Assembly: GCA_947253405.1 (NCBI GenBank)
Contig: CAMXZF010000007.1
Span: 1 to 18,714, forward strand
Origin: an uncultured Candidatus Saccharibacteria bacterium
GTDB taxonomy: Bacteria > Patescibacteriota > Saccharimonadia > Saccharimonadales > Saccharimonadaceae
DNA: 18,714 nucleotides
Reading direction: 5' to 3'
The notes under the pieces are model-generated. The model worked only from the letters and a program-made list of their open reading frames with translations. It was not told the DNA's origin and ran no database searches. Positions within the stretch are counted from its first letter, which is position 1. Each line of letters opens with the position of its first letter. Shown piece after piece: positions 1 through 8,000 of this stretch. The translations under genes and the position numbers were made by a program.

Positions 1-726
1 CCATTAAACTTAGGATCAAATGCCTTTATTCCGGGATTTGAAGATGGTATTATTGGTCATAAAGCGGGCGAGAAGTTTGATATTGATGTTACTTTTCCCA
101 AAAGCTACGGTGTAAAAGAGCTTTCCGGTAAAAAGGCAGTCTTTAAGATCAACCTTAAAGAAGTTAAAGAACTCGAACTACCTAAGCTTGATGATAAGTT
201 TGCAAAAACAATTTCACCTGATTTTAAAACGCTAGATGCGCTACAAAAAGACATTGAAAATGAATTAAAGCGTACAGCCGAACAGACTAATCAAAGGGAT
301 TATCAAGAAGCTTTACTAGAAGAGCTAGCAAGTAAGAGCAAAATAAAAGCGCCTAGTAAATTGGTTGATAGTCAGATCGAAGATAGTAAAAAACAGTTTG
401 AGCAAAACTTGATGTATCGTGGTTTAGATCTAGCTAGCTATTTAAAGCAGCAGGGACTCAAAGAAGATGAGTGGCAAAAAAAGGAATTAATACCAGCAAT
501 TGAAAAGCGTATTATTAATACTCTTGCTTTAACACAGCTAGCAATTGATTATGATGTAACAGTGGGTGAAGATGAGCTTTTACAAAGGCAGGCCGAAAGA
601 TTGTCGCACTACAGTGATCCCAAAATTAGAAAGCATTTTGAAACTAAAGAGGCACTAAGGCAGCTAAAGTCAGAAATACATAATCAAAAAACGCTAGCTA
701 AGTTAGTTGAATTAGCAAATAAATAA
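1..726 (+). CDS. tig: Trigger factor, C-terminal part (5' end outside window)
   Basis: The reading frame is open from base 1 to the TAA at 724-726 and gives about 241 residues; the start and the N-terminal ribosome-binding domain lie before the window. The first ~55 residues match the FKBP-type prolyl isomerase domain of trigger factor (IPGFEDGIIGHKAGEKFDI, then a VTFP motif). The remainder is the charged, helical C-terminal chaperone domain (LPKLDDKFAK onwards, ending LAKLVELANK). Trigger factor is the ribosome-associated chaperone that receives nascent chains at the exit tunnel. Its position directly before clpP is a common bacterial arrangement (tig-clpP-clpX), although here rpoB and not clpX follows clpP. 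The gene ends in front of a hairpin terminator. Family assignment is secure; only the truncated end is missing. Confidence 0.93.
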   Translation, partial: PLNLGSNAFIPGFEDGIIGHKAGEKFDIDVTFPKSYGVKELSGKKAVFKINLKEVKELELPKLDDKFAKTISPDFKTLDALQKDIENELKRTAEQTNQRDYQEALLEELASKSKIKAPSKLVDSQIEDSKKQFEQNLMYRGLDLASYLKQQGLKEDEWQKKELIPAIEKRIINTLALTQLAIDYDVTVGEDELLQRQAERLSHYSDPKIRKHFETKEALRQLKSEIHNQKTLAKLVELANK

Positions 727-742
727 CTGACAATATGAAGAT

Positions 743-776
743 AAACTGGCGCTCTTGCTATTAGAGTGCTAGTTTT
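743..776 (+). terminator. Intrinsic terminator of tig
   Basis: A 13-base-pair stem (743-755 with 763-775, one or two G-U pairs) closes a 7-base loop, and its 3' arm ends in a T-run (773-776). It sits 17 bases after the tig stop codon. The 3' arm and T-run overlap the clpP promoter. Confidence 0.72.
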
Positions 777-784
777 GCTATAAT
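755..784 (+). promoter_or_regulatory. clpP promoter (extended -10)
   Basis: TTGCTA (755-760), an 18-base spacer, and TATAAT (779-784) preceded by TGC give a near-consensus sigma-70 type extended -10 promoter. The expected start of transcription is around 791-792, which is the A of the clpP ATG, so the mRNA is predicted to be leaderless. No Shine-Dalgarno sequence is present. Confidence 0.75.
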
Positions 785-791
785 CCAATAT

Positions 792-1421
792 ATGATGAGA
801 GCTAAAAAACCATATGATTATTTAGTGCCAACGGTTGTAGAAAAGAACTATGATGGCGAGCGTGCTTATGATATCTATTCACGTCTACTAAAAGATAGAA
901 TTATATTTTTAGGCGATGAAGTCAATTCAGCTACCGCTAATCTAGTAGTAGCACAACTGCTTTTTCTTGACGCTGAGGGCGAGGGCGATATTAGTCTATA
1001 TATTAATAGTCCTGGCGGTAGTGTTTACGATGGCCTGGCTATTTTAGATACTATGAATCAAATAAAAAGTGATGTGGCTACTTATGGTGTTGGCTTGCAG
1101 GCTTCAATGGGGGCAGTTCTTTTAGCCTCTGGCACTAAGGGAAAGCGTTATATGCTACCACACGCTAAAACTATGATCCATCAACCTTCTTCTGGCACTA
1201 AGGGTAAAGTAACTGACATGGAAATTGACTTAAAAGAGGGCTTGGCAGTCAAAAACGAGCTGGTAAAAATTCTAGTAGAAGCGACCGGCAAGAAAGAGTC
1301 AGAGCTGCGAAACGACATGGAGCGTGACTATTGGATGACAGCTAAAGAGGCTTTATCCTATGGCTTGATTGACCAAATTGTTGGCCGGCAGGCATCACAT
1401 AAAGTAAAGGCAAAAAAATAG
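792..1421 (+). CDS. clpP: ATP-dependent Clp protease proteolytic subunit
   Basis: This is the serine peptidase that forms the double-heptamer proteolytic chamber fed by Clp ATPases (ClpX, ClpC or ClpA) in the cytoplasm. The 209 residues are close to the usual length. The catalytic triad is visible as Ser105 in GLQASMGAVLLASG, His130 in MIHQPSSG and Asp179 in MERDYWMTAKEA, and the oligomer-forming INSPGGSVYDGLAI segment is intact. The C-terminus ends in a short basic tail (KVKAKK). ATG codons occur at 792 and 795. The first one coincides with the predicted transcription start of the TATAAT box at 779-784, which favours leaderless translation from 792. No terminator is evident after the stop, so some transcripts may run on into the rpoB leader. 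Confidence 0.96.
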   Translation: MMRAKKPYDYLVPTVVEKNYDGERAYDIYSRLLKDRIIFLGDEVNSATANLVVAQLLFLDAEGEGDISLYINSPGGSVYDGLAILDTMNQIKSDVATYGVGLQASMGAVLLASGTKGKRYMLPHAKTMIHQPSSGTKGKVTDMEIDLKEGLAVKNELVKILVEATGKKESELRNDMERDYWMTAKEALSYGLIDQIVGRQASHKVKAKK

Positions 1422-1433
1422 TAATTTTGGCTA

Positions 1434-1462
1434 TTGCTAGACATTAGTAAGTGTGTTAAAAT
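1434..1462 (+). promoter_or_regulatory. rpoBC promoter (extended -10)
   Basis: TTGCTA (1434-1439), a 17-base spacer and TAAAAT (1457-1462) preceded by TGT form a good extended -10 promoter just after clpP. Transcription would start near 1469, about 168 bases before the rpoB start codon. Confidence 0.7.
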
Positions 1463-1468
1463 TTTCAG

Positions 1469-1636
1469 TAATGAAGTAGTGTAAGTCTGTTTTTTGGTGC
1501 TCGCTTTGGCAAAGCGAGTTATCTTTGTAGCGCAAAGCATCTTTTACACTACTTGGATGCAGGCTACTCAACAACAGACTTAGTCCCCTTCGCGCCAAAC
1601 AATAAGGGTAATTAATATAAAAGAGGAGTATCACCT
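1469..1636 (+). promoter_or_regulatory. Structured rpoBC leader with pseudoknot-type pairing
   Basis: The 5' leader holds several complementary segments. Stem A pairs 1474-1484 with 1544-1554 (11 bp). Stem B pairs 1483-1491 with 1573-1581 (9 bp) and crosses A, giving an A-B-A'-B' pseudoknot topology; the two stems compete for two bases. Between A and A' lie a hairpin 1500-1507/1511-1518 (8 bp, 3-base loop) and a smaller one 1523-1527/1533-1537. An alternative pairing (1528-1531 and 1537-1541 with 1563-1566 and 1556-1560) would trap A' in a loop. A weak hairpin 1586-1590/1604-1608 precedes the Shine-Dalgarno GAGGAG at 1623-1628. I do not recognise a known riboswitch or an L10-type leader. The pairings are read directly from the sequence; regulation is inference. 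Confidence 0.55.
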
Positions 1637-4600
1637 GTGGCAGATAACAAATCGCCTGTAGTAGATGGTGTGACTAAACGCACTTATTTTACACCAGAGA
1701 ATAATGTTCTAGATTTACCTGATTTAGTGGAGCACCTGAAGTTTTCATGGAAAAAGCTGGCTGAAAGTGGCTTGAATGACGTTTTTCGGGAAATTAATCC
1801 TATTGAAGACTATACTGGTCAAAAGTTAAGCCTATCTTTTGGTGAGTATCGTTTTGGTGAGCCAAAAATAACAGACACGGAGGCAGCGCGCGATAATACT
1901 AGCTATGAAGCTCCACTTTATGTTAAAGCCGAGTTAGTTAACCATGCTACTGGCGAAGTTAAAAGTGACGAACTATATCTAGGTGAGTATCCCTGGATGA
2001 CTGATCGAGGCACCTTTATTATTAACGGCTCTGAACGAGTAGTAGTGTCACAGCTAATCCGTAGTTCAGGCGTATTTTTTACAGCTGAAAGTTCAGGTAA
2101 AGATAATCTTTATGGCGCAAAGATTATCCCTGGACGAGGCGCTTGGTTTGAATTTGAAACTGCTAGTAACGGTGTAATTTATGTAAAAATAGATCGTCGC
2201 CGTAAAATCCCGGTTACAACTTTACTTAGAGCACTAGGCTATGGTACTAATACCTCTTTACATGAATTATTTAAAGAAGTTGATAACGGCGAGACTAATT
2301 ATATTGCAGCTACTATCGAAAAAGATACTTCTAGAGGCACCAACGAAGCCTTAATTGAGGTCTTTCGAAGAGTGCGACCAGGTGATTTAGCTACGGTTGA
2401 TAATGCTAAAGGCATGATCGAACGCATGTTATTTGATCCACGACGCTTTGATTTAAGTGAGGTTGGTCGCTATAAGGTTAATGAGCGTTTAGAAAATATT
2501 AAAAAGCTACTAGGCTTGAATTATCAGATAGATAACACGCCGGAAAATCGCACTTTAATGCTAGATGACCTAGTGGCAGTAATTGCTGAAATTATCCGCC
2601 TTAATAATACGCAAGAAGCGCCTGATGATATTGACGCTTTTTATAACCGTCGCGTTAAGTTAGTTGGCGAACTGGTGGCGCACCAATTCCGCATCGGCCT
2701 TTTGCGCTTGAACCGTAATGTGCGTGATCGTATGAGTGTGGCAGATATCGACACTGTATCACCAGCTAACCTAGTGAACGCAAGGCCAATTGTAGCAGCG
2801 GTACGTGAATTCTTTGCTTCATCGCAGCTATCTCAGTTTATGGATCAGGCCAACCCAATTTCAGAGCTTTCGCATAAGAGACGATTAAGTTCAATGGGGC
2901 CGGGTGGCCTGACGCGTGAGCGTGCTGGTATTGAGGTGCGCGATATTCACCCAACACATTACTCACGTGTTTGTATAGTTGAAACACCAGAGGGTGCTAA
3001 TGTGGGTTTGGTAATTAACTTGGCATCATATGCCAGAATTAATGAATACGGTTTTATTGAGGCGCCTTATCGTAAAGTTGTGAATGGCAAGGTAACTGAC
3101 GAAGTTATCTATATGGACGCAGCTAAAGAGGCGCGCGAAGTGATTGCAGAAAGTTCAGTAGAGTTGAACGAAGACGGTACCTTTAAGTTAGATCGTGTTG
3201 ATGCTCGTCGTAACTTACAGCCAGAAACTGTTGATGCCAATGAAGTTAATTATATGGATGCTAGCTCAATGCAGGTTATTGGTACAACAGCATCACTTAT
3301 TCCATTTGTTGAAAAAACTCGTATTGACCGTAACTTGATGGGCGCAAACATGCAGCGACAGGCGGTGCCACTAATTAATCCAAGTGCGCCGATTGTTGGT
3401 ACTGGTATTGAACATGATTTAGCGAAAAATACAGCAGCCTTAATTTCTGCTGAAGCTAATGGCGAAGTTATCAAGGCTGACGCCAATGAAGTACAGGTTC
3501 GCTATTCTGCTGATTGGGTTGGCTCGTATCATCCACAACATTTCGTGAAGTCAAACGAAGATCGATCTTTCAACCAAAGAGTAGTGGTTAATCGTGGTCA
3601 AAAGGTTAAGAAGGGTCAGCCAATTATTGAAGGCGCTAGTGTGGCCGACGGCGAAATTGCTTTAGGACGAGATTTACTTGTAGCCTATATGCCTTGGCGT
3701 GGCTATAACATGGACGACTCGATTATTATTAGTCGACGCTTAGTTAAAGATGATGCCTTAACCAGTATTAATATTACTAGTTCAATGGTAGAAGTGCGCG
3801 ATACTAAATTAGGTAAAGAAAAGGTAACGCGCGATATTCCAAATGCTAGCGAAGAGGCTTTACGTAACCTAGATGATAACGGCATTATCACGGTCGGCGC
3901 TGAAGTCAAGCCAGGTGATGTTTTGGTTGGCAAAATTACACCAAAGGGTGAACAAGAGCTAAGCTCGGAAGAGCGCTTATTAAGAGCTATATTTGGCGAA
4001 AAAGCTAAAGATGTACGCGATACTTCGCATCGTGTTGGTCGTAGTGAAGGCGGTAAAGTTGTGGCAGTTAAGATTTTTGATAGAGAATCGGGCTATGAAC
4101 TTAAGGCTGGAGTGTTACAGCAAATTGAGATTTTTGTTGCTCAAGAGCGTAAAGTGCAAGTGGGCGATAAACTAGCTGGACGCTATGGTAACAAGGGTGT
4201 AGTGGCGCGTATCTTACCAGAAGAAGATATGCCATTTATGGCAGACGGCACTCCAATAGATATGATTTTGAACCCGATGGGCGTGCCGTCACGCATGAAC
4301 CTAGGCCAGTTGTTTGAGGTTCACATTGGTATGGCCGCTCGAGCGCTAGGCTATAAGGTAGCCACACCAGCCTTTAATGGCATACCTAACGAAGTTATTG
4401 CAGATGAACTAGAAAAAGCTGGTTATGATAGAAGCGGTAAAGTGCAGCTATTTGATGGCCGTACCGGTGAGCCATTCAAAGAGCAAACTACAGTAGGTAT
4501 GATGTATATGATCAAGTTACATCACATGGTTCTAGATAAGATCCATGCCCGATCTACTGGTCCATATACAACTGTCACACAACAGCCCTTGGGCGGTCGA

Positions 4601-5074
4601 GCTCATAATGGTGGCCAGCGCTTTGGCGAAATGGAAGTTTGGGCGCTTGAAGCTTATGGCGCAGCTACAACTCTACAGGAAATGTTGACCATTAAGTCTG
4701 ACGATGTTAAGGGTAGGGCAAGAGCCTACGAAAGTATTATTAAAGATACGCCAATTGAAGGTCCAGATATACCAGAGGGCTTTAAAGTCTTAGTTAAGGA
4801 ATTGCAGGGTTTGGGCTTGCGTGTAGATTTAATAGACGACGATGAGTTACGTGATGCGGAAAGTGCTGTAACTGAAGCTGGTGATGGCGGTAAGGTAGAC
4901 GATGACGAAGAAGAAGTTGAAATTACACCGGAAGATATCGGCGACATCATGGAAGAAGGCGACACTAACGAAGAAGATGACAATACAACGGTTGTGCCAG
5001 ATGATGACGAAGAGAATTTAATAGAAGACGATAATAATAGTGATGAATTAACCGATAAAGAGGAGGAAGCGTAA
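1637..5074 (+). CDS. rpoB: RNA polymerase beta subunit
   Basis: This is the second largest core RNA polymerase subunit; with beta' it forms the catalytic cleft. The 1145 residues start at GTG 1637, chosen because GAGGAG lies 8 bases upstream. The rifampicin-pocket region is clear near residues 393-440 (SSQLSQFMDQANP, SHKRR, GPGGLTRERAG), with the usual Gln, Asp, His, Arg and Ser contact positions kept. NMDDS stands where most bacteria have N-x-E-D-[SA], a conservative Glu to Asp change next to the active site. The C-terminal part (GRYGNKG, NPMGVPSRMN, RFGEMEVWALEAYGAA) is canonical. The last ~78 residues, after LIDDDELRD, form a strongly acidic low-complexity tail beyond the normal end of the protein. 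The gene overlaps rpoC by one base (TAATG), so the two are probably translationally coupled. rplJ and rplL, the usual upstream neighbours, are absent here. Confidence 0.98.
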   Translation: MADNKSPVVDGVTKRTYFTPENNVLDLPDLVEHLKFSWKKLAESGLNDVFREINPIEDYTGQKLSLSFGEYRFGEPKITDTEAARDNTSYEAPLYVKAELVNHATGEVKSDELYLGEYPWMTDRGTFIINGSERVVVSQLIRSSGVFFTAESSGKDNLYGAKIIPGRGAWFEFETASNGVIYVKIDRRRKIPVTTLLRALGYGTNTSLHELFKEVDNGETNYIAATIEKDTSRGTNEALIEVFRRVRPGDLATVDNAKGMIERMLFDPRRFDLSEVGRYKVNERLENIKKLLGLNYQIDNTPENRTLMLDDLVAVIAEIIRLNNTQEAPDDIDAFYNRRVKLVGELVAHQFRIGLLRLNRNVRDRMSVADIDTVSPANLVNARPIVAAVREFFASSQLSQFMDQANPISELSHKRRLSSMGPGGLTRERAGIEVRDIHPTHYSRVCIVETPEGANVGLVINLASYARINEYGFIEAPYRKVVNGKVTDEVIYMDAAKEAREVIAESSVELNEDGTFKLDRVDARRNLQPETVDANEVNYMDASSMQVIGTTASLIPFVEKTRIDRNLMGANMQRQAVPLINPSAPIVGTGIEHDLAKNTAALISAEANGEVIKADANEVQVRYSADWVGSYHPQHFVKSNEDRSFNQRVVVNRGQKVKKGQPIIEGASVADGEIALGRDLLVAYMPWRGYNMDDSIIISRRLVKDDALTSINITSSMVEVRDTKLGKEKVTRDIPNASEEALRNLDDNGIITVGAEVKPGDVLVGKITPKGEQELSSEERLLRAIFGEKAKDVRDTSHRVGRSEGGKVVAVKIFDRESGYELKAGVLQQIEIFVAQERKVQVGDKLAGRYGNKGVVARILPEEDMPFMADGTPIDMILNPMGVPSRMNLGQLFEVHIGMAARALGYKVATPAFNGIPNEVIADELEKAGYDRSGKVQLFDGRTGEPFKEQTTVGMMYMIKLHHMVLDKIHARSTGPYTTVTQQPLGGRAHNGGQRFGEMEVWALEAYGAATTLQEMLTIKSDDVKGRARAYESIIKDTPIEGPDIPEGFKVLVKELQGLGLRVDLIDDDELRDAESAVTEAGDGGKVDDDEEEVEITPEDIGDIMEEGDTNEEDDNTTVVPDDDEENLIEDDNNSDELTDKEEEA

Positions 5075-8000
5075 TGGCAAGGCAAGACGACGGAAAATCA
5101 ATCGCTGATTTTGATGCAGTACGACTAGCTGTAGCTAGCGAAGAAGACATTATGTCTTGGTCTTATGGCGAAGTCTTAAAGCCAGAAACAATTAACTATC
5201 GCACACAAAAGCCAGAGCGTGACGGTTTGTTTTGCGAAAGGATTTTTGGACCCAGCAAAGACATTAATCCACACGATAGCAAATTAAGAGGCGTACGTAG
5301 CCGCGAGGCCGCTGTAGATAAAAATGGTGAATTAGTTACTAAGGCATCAGCTAGGCGCGAACGTATGGGACATATTCGCCTAGCTACACCAGTTGCCCAT
5401 ATTTGGTTTATGCGTGGCGTACCTAGCGCCATGTCTTTAGTGCTTGACTTAACAGTTAAAAATCTAGAGCGTCTAGCTTATTTTCAGTCTTATGTTATTT
5501 TGTCTGCTGACAGCGAACGCATTGAACAGCTAAAAGTTGAGGCTGAGGACGAATTTAATGCTGGTCGAGCAGCTATTAAAATGCGTTACGACAATGCTAT
5601 GACAGCACCAGAAGACGATGGCGGTGCCGATGTTGATGTCAAGGCAATGGCGAAGCAAATGAGCCAAGAGCTAGACGACTTAACTGAGGCCTACAACGAA
5701 AAGAAGTCTATTTTAGATAGTTTGGTTAAGGGTGCAATGATGAGCGAAAATGCTTATCGCAACTTACCAGAGGAATATGAGGACTTAATAGAAGTTGGTA
5801 TGGGTGGCGAGGCATTGCATCGTTTACTAAGTGAAATTGATCTAGATGATTTGATTAAAGAGCTCAGTGATTTAGCCGAACAGAAAAAGGGTCAGGTTAA
5901 AAAGAAGATACAAAAGCGCCTAAAAATGCTAGAAGGCATGAGATCAGCAGGCATTAGACCAGAATCGATGTGCTTGACTGTACTACCGGTAATACCACCA
6001 GATCTACGCCCAATGGTACAGTTAACAGGTGGTCGCTTTGCAACATCTGACCTTAACGATCTTTATCGTCGAGTTATCAATCGTAATAACCGCCTAAAGA
6101 AGCTAGCAGACTTAAACGCTCCAGAAGTAATTACACGCAATGAAATGCGTATGCTACAAGAAGCAGTCGATGCCTTAATTGACAACTCTTCTGCGCGTGG
6201 TTCTAGAGTAGCTCAAGCTACCGGCAACCATCGCAAGCTAAAGTCATTATCGGACTTGCTAAAGGGTAAACAGGGGCGATTCCGCCAAAACTTGCTAGGT
6301 AAACGAGTTGATTATTCTGGTCGATCTGTTATCGTGTCTGGTCCAGAATTAAAACTAAACGAGTGCGGGTTGCCTAAAACTATGGCACTAGAAATGTTTA
6401 AGCCGTTTGTTATCTCTAAATTATTAGAGTGGGAACAGGCCCATAACATTCGCACCGCTCAAAGATTAATTGAGTCTGGGCAACCAGTTGTTTGGGATGC
6501 ATTAGACGAAGCCATTAAAGGTAAATACGTTCTATTAAACCGAGCGCCAACTTTACACCGCTTATCAATTCAGGCTTTTCAGCCAAAATTAATCGAAGGC
6601 CAGGCAATTCAAGTTAACCCACTAGTTACATCTGGATTTAACGCCGACTTTGATGGCGATACGATGTCGGTTCACCTGCCACTATCGGATGAGGCACAGG
6701 CTGAAGCACGCGACTTGATGTCAGCCGCTAATAACCTATTAAAGCCATCTGATGGTTCGCCGGTACTTTCGATTTATCAGGATATAGTGTTAGGCTGCTA
6801 CTACTTAACTTATAACAAGCTAAGTGCTCAGCTTAAAGAGGGTGAGAAGCCACGCACCTTTATTAGTATTGATGAGGCGATTATGGCTCACGATAAGGGT
6901 GAGATTAAATATCAAACACCGATTGTTGTGCGATTTAGAGGTCAAACATTAGAGACAACTTTAGGTCGTGTTATGTTTAACGAAACACTGCCAGAAGATT
7001 TTCCATATGTTAATGACGTATTAACCAAGAAGAAGGTTAGTCGCGTTTTAGCTCGTATTTTTAACAGCTATGGTGCTGAAGTGACAGCTAGAACTGCAGA
7101 TAAAATTAAAGTTTTAGCACTAGAATATGCTACCCGTTCAGCAGTATCAACTGGCATGGATGATTACTTTGAAATTGAAGGACTAGATAACATTACAGCT
7201 GAGGGTGACGAAAAGGTGGCGCAAATTGCCGAACAATATAATCAGGGATTAATTACCAACAATGAGCGCTATAAATTAACAGTCAAAACTTGGCGTGATG
7301 TTGACGCAAAAGTTACTGATGAAGTCGATAAACACTTAAAAGATATTGATAGCGCTGTTTCGGTTCTAGCTAATTCTGGAGCGCGTGGTTCGGTTGATAA
7401 CATTAAGCAAGCTGGTGCTACGATTGGCGTGCAGGTTGATGCCTCTGGTCGTGAGATTGAGTTGCCAGTTAAAAATAGCTACAAGCGCGGTATGACACCA
7501 CTAGAGGCTTTCGTGGTGACTCGTGGCTCACGCTATGGCGCTGTTTCAACTGCCTTAAAGACGGCTGATTCAGGTTATTTAACACGTAGATTAGTTGATG
7601 TTTCTCAGGATGTCTTTACTGTACCAGATGAGGGCGCAATGGAAGATCCGGGCTTTTCGATTTATCGCAATGAAACTGATATTACAATGATCAAATTTGC
7701 TGATCGATTATCTGGTCGTTATGCAGCCGAAGACATCAAAGATTATGTCAAACGTGGCCAGCTTATTACGCCAGATATTGCAGAGGCAATTGAGGCTGAT
7801 GAAGAGATTTCAGAGGCCAAGATTATGTCAGTACTGTCAACGCCAGAGCTATCTGGTATTCCACGCAAGTCCTATGGTATTGATATGTCAACAGGTTTCT
7901 TAGTAGCCGATGCAGAGCCTATTGGAGTGATTGCTGCTCAGTCAGTGGGTGAGCCGGGAACACAGTTAACCTTGGATACCAAACACAGTGGCGGTGTTGG

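Noticed and set aside
1358..1634. Two short minus-strand open frames over the clpP end and rpoB leader
   Set aside because: They overlap each other, clpP and the leader's paired segments, have no ribosome-binding site, and encode unremarkable low-complexity peptides.
1469..1636. Known riboswitch, L10 leader, tmRNA, SRP RNA or RNase P in the rpoB leader
   Set aside because: I compared remembered consensus elements of these RNAs and saw none; the region is therefore reported only as an unassigned structured leader.
3993..4175. Out-of-frame short open frames inside rpoB and rpoC
   Set aside because: They lie wholly inside highly conserved coding sequence in other frames and show no independent start signals.
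4726..5085. Long minus-strand Ser-rich open frame opposite the end of rpoB
   Set aside because: It is the mirror of the Asp/Glu-rich rpoB tail (GAY codons read as serine codons on the other strand) and lacks a promoter or ribosome-binding site of its own.
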